64,000 nt of DNA from contig NZ_RCWB01000001.1 of NCBI RefSeq assembly GCF_018448885.1, positions 310,001 to 374,000 on the forward strand, in the 5' to 3' direction. The translations under genes and the position numbers were made by a program. The stretch comes from Photorhabdus caribbeanensis (lineage in GTDB: Bacteria; Pseudomonadota; Gammaproteobacteria; Enterobacterales; Enterobacteriaceae). Shown here one piece after another: positions 27,820 through 37,132 of the stretch (positions within the stretch are counted from its first letter, which is position 1; the number at the start of each line of letters is the position of its first letter). The notes below the pieces were generated by a model. That model made no database searches. It was not told the DNA's origin and worked only from the letters and a program-made list of their open reading frames with translations.

Positions 27820-28183
27820 TGGTGGAGCTGGCGGGAGTTGAACCCGCGTCCGAAATTCCTACATCCTTGGTACTACATGCTTAGTCTAATCTTTACATTC
27901 ACTTGCCAGCTGCGGACAGACACGCCACTAACAAACTAGCCTGATTAGATTTAACGCTTCAACCCCAGGCAAGGCATCCACGCGATCTCTTTTGGGTTTG
28001 ACCTCTCTTGATCCCCGTCCTAAGAGCGGAGGCTAGGGAGAGAGGGCTCTGCGCAGGTTATTAAGCTGCCAGTGCGTATTTTTCGTCGTTTGCGACTATT
28101 TTTTTGCGGCTTTTTACGAGGCCAACCGCCCCTCGGCATGCACCTTGGGTTTCGCGAATCCCGTCGAATCCAGAATCAGCCCC
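27820..28183 (-). ncRNA. ssrA: tmRNA
   Basis: 364 nt on the minus strand. The 5' end GGGGCTGATTCTGG and the 3' end with T-arm GGGTTCAACTCCCGCCAGCT and encoded CCA form the tRNA-like part. The tag frame at 28093-28061 reads ANDEKYALAA and ends with tandem TAA stops. With SmpB it rescues ribosomes stalled on mRNAs without stop codons and tags the product for proteolysis. Length equals the enterobacterial norm. The E. coli tag has Asn where this one has Lys. Its 3' end is a common phage integration target, consistent with the adjacent phage debris. Confidence 0.96.
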
Positions 28184-28233
28184 AAGTGTCTTAAAAGCAA
28201 GTATATCAGAATACTAAACTATAATGCCAGAAT

Positions 28234-28716
28234 TTATCGCCCAGAATTCTTCATAATACGTGCTTTGTCTAATTTCCATTCACGTTCTTTGATGTCTGAA
28301 CGTTTGTCGTGTGCCTTTTTGCCTTTTGCTACGCCAATTTTGACTTTGCACCAGGCGTTTTTCCAATAAAGAGATAAGGCAACAACGGTATAACCATCAC
28401 GATTGACTCGACCATATAATGAGTCAAGTTCGCGCTGATTAAGTAAGAGTTTGCGTGAACGCATTGGATCACAGACGACATGGGAAGAAGCTACATTTAA
28501 CGGGGTGATGGTGGCGCCAAAAAGATAAGCGTCTCCATCTTTGAGCAAAACGTAACTGTCGCTGATGTTAGCTTTACCAGCGCGCAGTGATTTGACTTCC
28601 CATCCTTGTAACGAGAGACCCGCTTCAAATTCTTCTTCAATGAAGTATTCGTGACGAGCTCGTCTATTCATGGCAATGGTTGCCGAACCGGGTTTGTGTG
28701 CTTTTTTCTTTGTCAT
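28234..28716 (-). CDS. smpB: SsrA-binding protein
   Basis: 160 residues, the usual length. [34 protein letters not shown] and the basic C-terminal tail [20 protein letters not shown] are the recognisable SmpB elements; the tail enters the ribosomal mRNA channel. It binds tmRNA, encoded immediately downstream in the same direction. Start supported by the [15 protein letters not shown] beginning shared by the family. Confidence 0.97.
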   Translation of the reverse strand: MTKKKAHKPGSATIAMNRRARHEYFIEEEFEAGLSLQGWEVKSLRAGKANISDSYVLLKDGDAYLFGATITPLNVASSHVVCDPMRSRKLLLNQRELDSLYGRVNRDGYTVVALSLYWKNAWCKVKIGVAKGKKAHDKRSDIKEREWKLDKARIMKNSGR

Positions 28717-28872
28717 AGTGTATGCATTATACTGAATGCTTTGGTGAAAGAAATCTTTTCCCGCACATATTTGCTGATTAATGAGTGTTTATTGCATTAT
28801 ACGCTGACAGATTTTTCTTTGATCACGTATAGGTGATATTATTCGCTACAATTAAGCCTTACAGGAAATTAT

Positions 28873-29307
28873 ATGCCACAGATTAGTCGCTCTGCGTTAG
28901 TACCGTACAGCGTGGAACAAATGTACAAATTGGTCAATGATGTTGGCTCTTACCCGGATTTTTTACCGGGGTGTGTCGGTAGTCGGGTGCTGAGTGTTAG
29001 CAATAATGAAATGACTGCATCAGTCGATGTTTCGAAAGCGGGTATAAGTAAGACTTTTGTTACCCGGAATATTCTGGCCGATAACCAAAGCATTAATATG
29101 CAACTGGTCGACGGGCCTTTTCGTAAGTTAATGGGCGGTTGGCGCTTTATCCCTCTGAGTGAAGATGCCTGTAAAGTTGAGTTACAACTTGATTTTGAAT
29201 TCACTAATAAGCTGATTGAATTGGCTTTCGGTAAGATTTTTAAGGAACTGGCCGGGAGTATGGTGCAGGCTTTTACTTTGCGTGCACGCGAGGTTTATCG
29301 TGTCTGA
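28873..29307 (+). CDS. ratA: Ribosome-associated toxin/coenzyme Q-binding START-like protein
   Basis: 144 residues, START/Coq10-like fold: [20 protein letters not shown] at the start and FELAFGK-type helix near the end ([19 protein letters not shown]). In E. coli RatA was reported to block 70S formation, and the family relates to ubiquinone-binding Coq10. It is divergent from smpB and overlaps ratB by 8 bp, the normal arrangement. Confidence 0.93.
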   Translation: MPQISRSALVPYSVEQMYKLVNDVGSYPDFLPGCVGSRVLSVSNNEMTASVDVSKAGISKTFVTRNILADNQSINMQLVDGPFRKLMGGWRFIPLSEDACKVELQLDFEFTNKLIELAFGKIFKELAGSMVQAFTLRAREVYRV

Positions 29308-29593
29308 TATCAATGTTGAAGTTGTTTATGCATTGCCTGATCGCCAATATCTGCGTACGGTGAAATTGGCTCAAGGCGCAACTGTCGAGCAAGCAATAGT
29401 TGCATCAGGTTTGCTGACTTTGCGTAATGATATTGATCTGCAAAAGAATAAGGTTGGAGTTTATAGCCGTCCAGTTAAGTTGACGGATATTTTGGAAGAG
29501 GGTGATAGGGTGGAAATTTACCGCCCATTATTGGCTGATCCAAAAGAAATGCGTCGTAAGCGTGCTGAGCGGGCTAAAAATAATGCTCAATAG
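29300..29593 (+). CDS. ratB: RnfH/RatB ubiquitin-like family protein
   Basis: 97 residues from GTG at 29300, overlapping the ratA stop; this start gives the family beginning [21 protein letters not shown] beta-grasp fold is expected ([26 protein letters not shown] in the C-terminal half). Function not established; always next to ratA. The tail is Lys/Arg-rich. Confidence 0.9.
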   Translation: MSDINVEVVYALPDRQYLRTVKLAQGATVEQAIVASGLLTLRNDIDLQKNKVGVYSRPVKLTDILEEGDRVEIYRPLLADPKEMRRKRAERAKNNAQ

Positions 29594-29598
29594 CTACC

Positions 29599-29640
29599 AT
29601 AGACAGCCAGTCATCCATTTTTTTGACTGACTGTCTATTT
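29599..29640. terminator. Terminator shared by ratB and bamE
   Basis: ATAGACAG(C)CAGTCA pairs with TGACTGACTGTCTAT across a T-rich loop between the convergent genes. Confidence 0.7.
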
Positions 29641-29650
29641 AACTCTTTGG

Positions 29651-29998
29651 TTATTGAAGATCTTCGGTGAGTGAATTTTCGTTTTTAATGTCAGTCAGTA
29701 CACCATTACTGTCAAATGTCAGTGTCAGAGTTTGCTGAGTTACTTTTTTGTGCCCAGGTTGCTGACGAAATACATAAAACCACGTTTGAGTTCCAAACGG
29801 GTCTTGTAACATTGGTGTTCCTAATGTGTAAGCTACCTGTTGCTGGGTCATTCCCTTATGAATTTTTGATACACTAGTAGGTGTTAGGTAGTTCCCCTGA
29901 TTAATGTCAGGGCGATAAACAGCCCGTTCCAGCGTAGAGCAACCCGCAGTCAGCATGACAAATGATACAGCAGCGGCAGTCAACATTTTACAGCGCAT
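29651..29998 (-). CDS. bamE: Outer-membrane assembly lipoprotein BamE (SmpA)
   Basis: 115 residues. A lipoprotein signal ends in LTAGC with lipidated Cys20. The SmpA/OmlA domain follows ([48 protein letters not shown]). It is a peripheral subunit of the BAM machine that folds barrel proteins into the outer membrane. Own promoter expected in the gap before recN. Confidence 0.96.
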   Translation of the reverse strand: MRCKMLTAAAVSFVMLTAGCSTLERAVYRPDINQGNYLTPTSVSKIHKGMTQQQVAYTLGTPMLQDPFGTQTWFYVFRQQPGHKKVTQQTLTLTFDSNGVLTDIKNENSLTEDLQ

Positions 29999-30064
29999 GG
30001 TAATTACATTCCTTTAGGAGTCAGGGTGTTGATAATAATAGACCTTGACGAAATTGAAAACCTT

Positions 30065-30146
30065 TATACCCGTTATCTTTCAAGTTGCCTCTTTGTTGGC
30101 TGCACTCGCTCACCGCCGCGATGCATCTTGAAATCCATAGGGTGTA
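30065..30146. repeat. Short inverted-repeat element (MITE-like)
   Basis: Imperfect terminal inverted repeats of 24 bp (TATACCCGTTATCTTTCAAG... at 30065-30088 and GCATCTTGAAATCCATAGGG... at 30123-30146) surround a short GC-richer core with TTGGCTGCACTCGCTCACC. It lies between bamE and recN and encodes nothing. The pattern is that of the small dispersed repeats common in Photorhabdus, Xenorhabdus and related genomes. Confidence 0.65.
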
Positions 30147-30191
30147 CAAGCTTTAGCTATGACCTTAAATATACGCAAAAGTTGTGTCAAA

Positions 30192-31853
30192 TTATGCTGC
30201 TAGCAGTTCTTTAGCGTTTGCCAGGGTATTTTTTGTCACTTCACTGCCTGCGAGAAGCCGCGCCAGCTCTTGTAATCTGGCTTTTTTATCCAGCAACTGC
30301 ATTTGAGTTTCAGTTTCTTCACCGTCAGTCTGTTTACTGACATAAAAATGTTGGTGGCCACAACCGGCTACTTGAGGCAGGTGGGTGACGCACATAACCT
30401 GGGTAGATTCGCCTAATTCACGTAATAGACGGCCGACGATTGCGGCTGTTGGGCCGCTGATACCAACATCTACTTCATCGAAAATCAAGGCGGACGTTTC
30501 CATTTTCTTAGCCGTTATAACCTGAATTGCCAGCGCAATACGGGAAAGCTCACCACCCGAAGCAACTTTCGCGAGAGATTGGTGTGGTTGACCAGGGTTA
30601 GTAGTGACATTAAATTCAACTTTATCTGAACCATCAGCATTCAGATGTTCAGGTGCAAAAGAGACATCAATGGTAAAGCGACCATGTGGCATGGCGAGCT
30701 GATGCATGCTGCGAGTAATGAGCTCACTTAATTCTTTGGCATATTGCTGGCGAACCAGATGCAATCTTTTTGCGACTTCCAATGCCTGCTTATGGTGTTG
30801 ATTAACCTGTTCACTAAGGTAGGTGCAGTCATCTTCTTGCTGCGCCAGTAGTTGCTGTTCTTCCAATAATTGTTGATGAAGTGAAGGAAGTTCTTCCGGA
30901 GCAACGTGGTGCTTACGAGCCACTCTAATTTGTTGTGAAATTTTTTGTTCCAATTCAAAAAGACGATTTGGGTCCATATCCAGTTGATCACCGTAGTGGC
31001 GGAGTTCATCGCTGACTTCATTAATTTGAATGGATGCTTCTTCCAGCATAGTGAGTAACTGGTTGAATTTATCATCCATAGTGATGAGTTCTGACAGTTC
31101 GTGTTTAGCGTAATTTAGCAGGCTGATAATATTTTGTTCATCGTTATCACTGAGTAGCTGGAGTGCGGTTTGGCTGACAGAGAGTAACTGACCACGGTTT
31201 GCTAACCGTTTATATTCATTATCTTGTTCCTGATATTCACCTGGTTGCGGTGCCAACTCATTGAGTTCTTTTAAATGATACTCCAGCAACTGTTGACGGG
31301 ATTGACGTTCAAGCGCCTGTTGTTGGAATCGAGCAAGATCCTGACAACTTTGGTGCCATTGCTGATATGCCTGTTTCATTTCATTTTGTAGATTGGATTG
31401 ATTAGCATAAGTATCAAGCAGGCGTTTTTGGTGACTATTATTCAATAGTAATTGGTGAGCGTGTTGACCATGAATTTGAATAAGATGGGCACCTAGTTCA
31501 CGTAATTGGGAAAGCGGTACGGCAGTGCCATTGATAAAGCCTCTGGAACGACCATCTGACGTTATTGTACGGCGTAGTAAGCATTCATTGCTGTCATCAA
31601 GTTGGTGATTTTCTAACCATTGATGCGCAGAAGGCGTATCAGAAAGAGAAAACCGGGCGCAAATATCAGCACGAGAAGCCCCGCTACGCACCATATTGGC
31701 CTCACCACGATTACCCAGACATAAACCTAATGCATCAATTGCGATGGATTTACCCGCGCCGGTTTCACCCGTGATGGCTGTCATACCTGGCTGGAAGTCA
31801 ATTTCCAGCTCACGAACAATGGCAAAATTGCTAATGGTTAACTGGGTGAGCAT
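30192..31853 (-). CDS. recN: DNA repair ATPase RecN
   Basis: 553 residues from the ATG at 31853 (a GTG one codon earlier is not the family start). Walker A GETGAGKS at 29-36, long coiled coils in the middle (residues ~150-370), then signature and Walker B ([28 protein letters not shown]). It is an SMC-like protein that holds DNA together during double-strand break repair. Two LexA boxes lie just upstream, so it should be strongly SOS-induced. Confidence 0.97.
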   Translation of the reverse strand: MLTQLTISNFAIVRELEIDFQPGMTAITGETGAGKSIAIDALGLCLGNRGEANMVRSGASRADICARFSLSDTPSAHQWLENHQLDDSNECLLRRTITSDGRSRGFINGTAVPLSQLRELGAHLIQIHGQHAHQLLLNNSHQKRLLDTYANQSNLQNEMKQAYQQWHQSCQDLARFQQQALERQSRQQLLEYHLKELNELAPQPGEYQEQDNEYKRLANRGQLLSVSQTALQLLSDNDEQNIISLLNYAKHELSELITMDDKFNQLLTMLEEASIQINEVSDELRHYGDQLDMDPNRLFELEQKISQQIRVARKHHVAPEELPSLHQQLLEEQQLLAQQEDDCTYLSEQVNQHHKQALEVAKRLHLVRQQYAKELSELITRSMHQLAMPHGRFTIDVSFAPEHLNADGSDKVEFNVTTNPGQPHQSLAKVASGGELSRIALAIQVITAKKMETSALIFDEVDVGISGPTAAIVGRLLRELGESTQVMCVTHLPQVAGCGHQHFYVSKQTDGEETETQMQLLDKKARLQELARLLAGSEVTKNTLANAKELLAA

Positions 31854-31881
31854 CACACTTCTCCTGTGTATAAAAACACCT

Positions 31882-31897
31882 CTGTATCTTCATACAG
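31882..31897. promoter_or_regulatory. LexA (SOS) box 1 of recN
   Basis: CTGTATCTTCATACAG is a perfect CTGT-N8-ACAG palindrome, 29 bp before the recN start. Confidence 0.9.
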
Positions 31898-31903
31898 TAT
31901 AAA

Positions 31904-31919
31904 CTGGTTTTTTATACAG
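31904..31919. promoter_or_regulatory. LexA (SOS) box 2 of recN
   Basis: CTGGTTTTTTATACAG matches CTG-N10-CAG with an AT-rich centre and is 22 bp from box 1 centre to centre, about two helical turns. Confidence 0.8.
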
Positions 31920-31942
31920 TAAAGTAGTGAAATCTTATTTTT

Positions 31943-32821
31943 TTAAAACATTTTTTTAGACCAGCTTAGTTTTGTACTTAATGTATTGAAATAATTATAG
32001 TCTTTAGGGTGAATGAGATTAAGCTTCTGTTTGCTGCGGCTAATAATCACATCTTCTCCATCCTGTATAGGTAGAACTATTTGGCTATCGCAACTGACTT
32101 CATAGTCGTTGCTATTTTGGGAAAATTTCAACCTTATGTTACTTTCGCTACTGATAACTAATGGCCGGGAAGACAATGTATGTGGAAACATTGGTACCAG
32201 GACGATAGCATCCAAGTTAGGTGTGAGAATCGGCCCACCTGCGGAAAGCGAGTAAGCTGTGGAACCCGTTGGCGTTGCGATAATGAGTCCGTCAGAACGT
32301 TGGGAAAAGGCAAAACGTTCATCGATATAGACTTCGAATTCAATCATATGTGCCACTTTCCCTGGATGGAGTACGACTTCGTTGATTGCGGTACTGATAC
32401 GGGGCTTCTGTCCGTTTCTTCGGACTTGGGCTTCTAGCAGGAAGCGATGTTCGTTTCGATATTCGCCATCTAATACTTCAGAAAGTTGCTGTAGGGCATT
32501 ATCTGGATCTAAGTCCGTTAGAAAACCCAGATTGCCTCTGTTAATGCCAATGACTTTAATGTCATAGCGGGAAAGGACTCGGGCAGCACCCAACATATTG
32601 CCGTCGCCACCAACGACGACAGCTAAATCAGCTTGTTTACCAATTTCGGTCAGACCGCCAGTTCGTGCATCTTTTAAACCAATGTCTTTGGCAACCTGAC
32701 GATCAATAATGACAGAATAACCTTTGGATTTTAACCAATGATAAAGCATCTCATGAGTAGCAAGCGCTTCTGGATGGCGAGGATGGCCAACAATACCTAT
32801 GCATTTGAATTTTTTATTCAT
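31943..32821 (-). CDS. nadK: NAD kinase
   Basis: 292 residues, standard length. [13 protein letters not shown] (about 73-85) is the catalytic nucleotide motif and [29 protein letters not shown] complete the NAD-kinase set. It phosphorylates NAD to NADP in the cytoplasm. It diverges from grpE and lies upstream of recN in the same direction, as in E. coli. Confidence 0.97.
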   Translation of the reverse strand: MNKKFKCIGIVGHPRHPEALATHEMLYHWLKSKGYSVIIDRQVAKDIGLKDARTGGLTEIGKQADLAVVVGGDGNMLGAARVLSRYDIKVIGINRGNLGFLTDLDPDNALQQLSEVLDGEYRNEHRFLLEAQVRRNGQKPRISTAINEVVLHPGKVAHMIEFEVYIDERFAFSQRSDGLIIATPTGSTAYSLSAGGPILTPNLDAIVLVPMFPHTLSSRPLVISSESNIRLKFSQNSNDYEVSCDSQIVLPIQDGEDVIISRSKQKLNLIHPKDYNYFNTLSTKLSWSKKMF

Positions 32822-32874
32822 CGTTGTAATTTCCTTCTAGCAAGAGGTTTTATCCTCACAATATGGCGGGTTCC

Positions 32875-32903
32875 CTTGAATCCCCAGTTTAGATCCCCAT
32901 AAT
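32875..32903 (+). promoter_or_regulatory. Sigma-32 heat-shock promoter of grpE
   Basis: CTTGAA at 32875 and CCCCATAAT at 32895 with 14 bp between them match the RpoH consensus (CTTGAA, 13-15 bp, CCCCATnT). It lies about 45 bp before the grpE start. Confidence 0.88.
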
Positions 32904-32945
32904 AGGCTAAGTAGCGAGATTAATGCCAAATACGCGGAGATATTC

Positions 32946-33527
32946 ATGAGTAGTAAAGAACAAAAAATGCCTGACGAGCAAGTCTCGGAAGATATGGAAG
33001 TTGTATCTGAACAGCAAAACAGTGCGGATAAAGCAGAAGCATCGGAGACTGAAAGCGTTGTTGATCTGCGTGTCGCAGAGCTGGAAGAACAGCTCAAGCA
33101 GGCGCAACAACGTGAACGTGATGCCATTTTGCGTGCTAAGGCTGAAGTTGAAAATATCCGTCGTCGTACTGAGCAAGATGTGGAAAAAGCCCATAAGTTT
33201 GCGTTAGAAAGATTTGCCAATGAACTGCTACCGGTGATTGATAATCTTGAGCGCGCTTTGGAGGCAACAGATCGTACTAATACCGAAATAGCGCCTATGG
33301 TTGAAGGCATCGAGCTGACGTTGAAGTCTTTCCTTGGGGCTGTGGGTAAATTTGGTATTGAAGTTGTTGGCGACACAAATGTTCCTTTTAATCCTGAAAT
33401 TCATCAGGCCATGACCATGATGGAATCCGATCAGCATGAACCGAATCATGTCATGATGGTCATGCAGAAAGGGTATACCTTAAATGGCCGTTTGTTGCGC
33501 CCGGCAATGGTAGCCGTATCGAAGTAA
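32946..33527 (+). CDS. grpE: Nucleotide exchange factor GrpE
   Basis: 193 residues: acidic N-terminal tail, long coiled coil ([20 protein letters not shown] to about 130), then the C-terminal beta domain ([38 protein letters not shown]). It releases ADP from DnaK in protein folding. Monocistronic, with a heat-shock promoter before and a strong terminator after. Confidence 0.97.
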   Translation: MSSKEQKMPDEQVSEDMEVVSEQQNSADKAEASETESVVDLRVAELEEQLKQAQQRERDAILRAKAEVENIRRRTEQDVEKAHKFALERFANELLPVIDNLERALEATDRTNTEIAPMVEGIELTLKSFLGAVGKFGIEVVGDTNVPFNPEIHQAMTMMESDQHEPNHVMMVMQKGYTLNGRLLRPAMVAVSK

Positions 33528-33568
33528 TTTTAGCTTAGTCGTAATTTTAATTCAGTAATAAGTATCAG

Positions 33569-33597
33569 TGCCGCTCCGACAGGGGCGGCATTTTTTT
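33569..33597 (+). terminator. grpE terminator
   Basis: TGCCGCTCC / GGGGCGGCA hairpin followed by seven T's. Confidence 0.92.
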
Positions 33598-34276
33598 ATT
33601 GTGGCAACTCAGGTGTCCAGTTAATTGGCGCGATGCCTTGTTTTTCTAGCAATGCATTGGCTTTTGAAAAGTGTTTGCAGCCAAAGAACCCTCGGTGGGC
33701 AGATAGTGGAGATGGATGAGGTGCTTTGAGAACATGATGTTTATTAGCATCAATAAAGTAGCCCTTTTTTTGAGCGTGGGAACCCCAAAGCAGAAAAACG
33801 ACGCCTGAACGGTGCTCATTGATAGCGGCAATGACTTTATCAGTGAAAGTTTCCCATCCCAGATTCGCGTGGGAGTGTGCATTACCACGTTCTACGGTGA
33901 GTACGGTATTGAGTAGTAACACTCCTTGTTTAGCCCAACTGACTAGGCAACCGTGATTTGGATGCTGGAAGTCAGGTATATCGGATGCCAATTCTTTGTA
34001 CATATTAACCAGAGAAGGTGGTGTAGGAATACCCGGTTGTACAGAAAAAGAGAGGCCATGTGCTTGATTGGGGCCGTGGTAAGGGTCTTGCCCAAGTATC
34101 ACCACCTTAATATCAGCCAATTCGGTGTAGCGGAATGCATTAAATACATCCTGTTGTGGCGGATAAATGGTTTTACCTGCCTGACGTTCTTTTGCGACAT
34201 AGGCCAGTGTGTCGAGAAAATAGGGTTGTTTTTTCTCGTTACCGATTACGTCGTGCCATGTGAGAGGTGCGGACAT
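33596..34276 (-). CDS. ung: Uracil-DNA glycosylase
   Basis: 226 residues. The catalytic water-activating loop [13 protein letters not shown] (about 61-73) and the leucine-insertion loop [11 protein letters not shown] (about 186-196) are intact. It removes uracil from DNA to begin base excision repair. Convergent with grpE. Confidence 0.97.
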   Translation of the reverse strand: MSAPLTWHDVIGNEKKQPYFLDTLAYVAKERQAGKTIYPPQQDVFNAFRYTELADIKVVILGQDPYHGPNQAHGLSFSVQPGIPTPPSLVNMYKELASDIPDFQHPNHGCLVSWAKQGVLLLNTVLTVERGNAHSHANLGWETFTDKVIAAINEHRSGVVFLLWGSHAQKKGYFIDANKHHVLKAPHPSPLSAHRGFFGCKHFSKANALLEKQGIAPINWTPELPQ

Positions 34277-34922
34277 AGTAAATCCTTTTTATAGATTACC
34301 AAATGGATGCTAGCTGACCGATTACAAAATCAGAGGAAAACCTTTGATGCACACTAAAACTAAATTCTTGATAACTATTTCAATGTTGTAAAGTATTTTT
34401 GAAAGTTTATCCAAAGAATTGCTTTGTGGTTAGCTATAGAAACTTATTTAAAACATAAGGTAGCAATATGTTTTATAGTAACTATATGAAATTAACTGTT
34501 CTGAATCAATGAGTATCCTCATTTGTGTGAGTATATCGGAATGAGACATATTGGCCTGACCGAATACCCCAGATAATTCATTGATAATTTTGTTTATTGT
34601 GCGGGCGTAGAGATAGAAATGATTACGGGTATGCAATACCGTGAAGGGCCAGATTGTGGTTAAGGATAAGCTGGATCGTTTGAATATCGTATGAAATCAA
34701 AACAATACTTGTTGTAAGCAGTCAGTTCACTTTGGCTCTTTTCTGGCTATTTATCGACAAATAATAGGTAGAAATTTCTCTGTTATCAGAGAGAAGAATC
34801 ACAATTGCTTAATTTTTTTAACAAAATTTAAACATTTATTTAACTTAATGGTATTCCCTGCCGATAGATTAGTTGTACTAATTAGATCGTCGATTATTTT
34901 CAACTATCTTTAGGGGAATTTT
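34277..34922. other. Intergenic region, start of an accessory insertion
   Basis: About 650 bp. E. coli has grcA (yfiD) near ung, but it is not present here. No credible gene; strongly AT-rich toward the lipase gene. Confidence 0.45.
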
Positions 34923-35939
34923 ATGAGTTTATCAATTGAAATGAATCTATCAGTCGATTCAAGTTTTCCCGTTTTAAATAATCTTCAACTTGTTACACCG
35001 CCTTCTGTTCCAGATCAGAATATTGAAAAAGCGACCACAGAAGTTTTTTCCCTCTCTGAAACAACTAAACAAAGTAATAGAGTCTATCAATCATTAATTA
35101 ATGAGCAGAGTATTAACATTAATTTAAAGTCAATCACAGGAATTAAGTCTGAACAAATTAGTGGTAAACAATCTCATGAAATTGATTATATGTTGACCTT
35201 AATTTCTGATGATGTCTACATACGCACCACGATGGGAATAGGTGATTATGTTCGTCTTTCTGACGGTGAATTATTAAAGGCAGGAATAGAACCGGCAAAT
35301 TTAAGGGATGAAACAACAGGTTTTCAGGCCGGTATTTATCGGAAAGATGATCTCTATATAGTTGCTTTTGTGGGCACTAATGATTTGAAGGATATATTAA
35401 CTAATTTACGACAAGGTTTTGGATTTGATGAAGCTCAATATCATCAAGCCATTGATTTAGCTCGTACCGCCAGAATGGCATTTGGGGAAAACTTATTATT
35501 TACCGGGCACTCTTTGGGAGGGGGATTAGCCGCGACAGCCGCATTATCAGTTGGAAAGCCTGCGGTAATATTTAATTCAGCCGGTGTTTCTGACAATATG
35601 ATGAAAAATTTGGGGTTTTCACCCCAAGAGGGTAGGGCTATCGCTGAAAATGGATTGGTGCGTCATTATGTTGTGGAACATGATTTGCTTGATACATTAC
35701 AACAGAAACTGCCCGTATCTCAGCCGATAGGACATAAAATCTTACTGAAATACAATGATAATTCAGGAGAATCAGATCAAGGGTTTCCTCATAATCTGAT
35801 ACGTGGACTAAAAGCACATTCTCTTAAAAAGATGCTGGAATTATTAACGATATACAAACCTTGGTCATCTTTAAATGATGAACAGCAAGAAGAATCTCTA
35901 GTCAAGCTTAATGAACCGGATCTGAGTGTTTCCACATAA
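34923..35939 (+). CDS. Lipase (class 3-like) with GHSLGG elbow
   Basis: 338 residues, no signal peptide. N-terminal ~80 residues are of unknown type; the alpha/beta hydrolase core follows (DDLYIVAFVGTND, then FTGHSLGGGLA with nucleophile S197). D254 (VEHDLLD) and H299 (LKAHSLKKML) are plausible triad partners. The pattern is that of class 3 lipases and lipase-type toxins injected by secretion systems. The next gene, 15 bp downstream, encodes ankyrin repeats, an arrangement seen for toxin and immunity or for partner pairs. Exported or effector status is inference. Confidence 0.75.
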   Translation: MSLSIEMNLSVDSSFPVLNNLQLVTPPSVPDQNIEKATTEVFSLSETTKQSNRVYQSLINEQSININLKSITGIKSEQISGKQSHEIDYMLTLISDDVYIRTTMGIGDYVRLSDGELLKAGIEPANLRDETTGFQAGIYRKDDLYIVAFVGTNDLKDILTNLRQGFGFDEAQYHQAIDLARTARMAFGENLLFTGHSLGGGLAATAALSVGKPAVIFNSAGVSDNMMKNLGFSPQEGRAIAENGLVRHYVVEHDLLDTLQQKLPVSQPIGHKILLKYNDNSGESDQGFPHNLIRGLKAHSLKKMLELLTIYKPWSSLNDEQQEESLVKLNEPDLSVST

Positions 35940-35954
35940 TTAAAGAGAGGCGCG

Positions 35955-36548
35955 ATGAAAATGAAAATTGGTGAAGTAATTGAGCCTGAATCGGAACTGG
36001 ATTGTCAGCGGAGTGAAGAAAATATAACTCCGTTACAATGGGCTATATTCAATCAGCGAATGGATGATGTTAATAATTTGCTGAAAGAGGGCGCTGATCC
36101 TACTCAACCTGGTTTGCAACAAGAAAGTGCTTTACATACGGCTGCAAAAATCAACAACCCTGATTATCTTAAATCTTTGTTATCAATCGTGCCGGATGTG
36201 AATATTATGCATCCTGTAACCTTAGCAACACCTTTACATGTTGCAGTTCAGGTAGGAAGAAGAATGCAGATTGAATTACTGTTGGCCGCCGGTGCTAATC
36301 CTAATCAGGCTAATCGGATTGGAGATACTCCGTTACATATTGCAGCCAAAATCAATTCGCCGGAACTGGTGCTGATATTGTTGAAGTCGGGCGCTGATCC
36401 TAAATTGCAAAACAGGCAACAATCAACGTTCCAGATGTATCTCAATCTCACACCGTTAAAAGCGCAGAGCTATGAGATGCAAGCGGAATATAATGAAGTC
36501 AATCATTGGCTGAAAGCTCAGCAAGTCAGCCGGTATTATTTGAAGTAA
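35955..36548 (+). CDS. Ankyrin-repeat protein paired with the lipase
   Basis: 197 residues with four ankyrin repeats between about 25 and 155 (ITPLQWAIFNQRMDDVNNLL, ALHTAAKINNPDYLKSLL, TPLHVAVQVGRRMQIELLL, TPLHIAAKINSPELVLILL). No signal peptide, so it should stay in the cytoplasm. It follows the lipase by 15 bp with a good AGAGAGG ribosome site and is ended by a shared terminator. Probable immunity or chaperone-like partner that binds the lipase, by inference from pairing only. Confidence 0.78.
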   Translation: MKMKIGEVIEPESELDCQRSEENITPLQWAIFNQRMDDVNNLLKEGADPTQPGLQQESALHTAAKINNPDYLKSLLSIVPDVNIMHPVTLATPLHVAVQVGRRMQIELLLAAGANPNQANRIGDTPLHIAAKINSPELVLILLKSGADPKLQNRQQSTFQMYLNLTPLKAQSYEMQAEYNEVNHWLKAQQVSRYYLK

Positions 36549-36554
36549 GATAAA

Positions 36555-36580
36555 AACGGGCTATTTGGCCCGTTATTTTT
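36555..36580 (+). terminator. Terminator of the lipase-ankyrin operon
   Basis: AACGGGC / GCCCGTT hairpin followed by ATTTTT. Confidence 0.88.
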
Positions 36581-37132
36581 CATTTAAATATCAATAAATT
36601 AAATCAGAAATTGTGGGTTGGAGCATTAGGATCAACTCACAAATCACCATGTTTTTATCGCATTTTATATATTCATTTATTTTCCTTAATAAACAATGTC
36701 TAAAACCCACTGTTGCTGGATATATTACCTTAAATATATTTCTGTTTTTCACAGTGAGCTTATATGATAAATGATATCTACATTGCTATAAGTATCCTTA
36801 GAGTGAGCCAAGATATCATTTGCTACAGGAATATCTGCTTAGACAAATATCACAAGCCTAAAAGTGTAAATGCGTCTGGATCTACGGGGCAGAGTCTAGA
36901 GGATATATTCAAAGTTACCGATAATGGCGGATTCGGCTAATAAATCGCTTCCCATAATACCAATACACCTATGCCTTTTATTTTCTTTTTAAGCAATAAT
37001 GCTTTATTTTTGTGGGTAACGACTTATGGTCAGTATACTTGCAGACGGTATCATTGACATCTACTGTGGAGGGAAGAAACTCACTACCGAATGTTGTCCA
37101 GATGGACGTATCTATTATTTGTGGAGAAACAT
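36581..37132. other. Intergenic region before the MFS gene
   Basis: About 550 bp with no ORF I can support and no evident repeat; presumably it contains the MFS promoter. Confidence 0.4.

Noticed and set aside
34448-34636. 62-codon minus-strand frame between ung and the lipase gene
   Set aside because: No ribosome site, no family resemblance, AT-rich surroundings.
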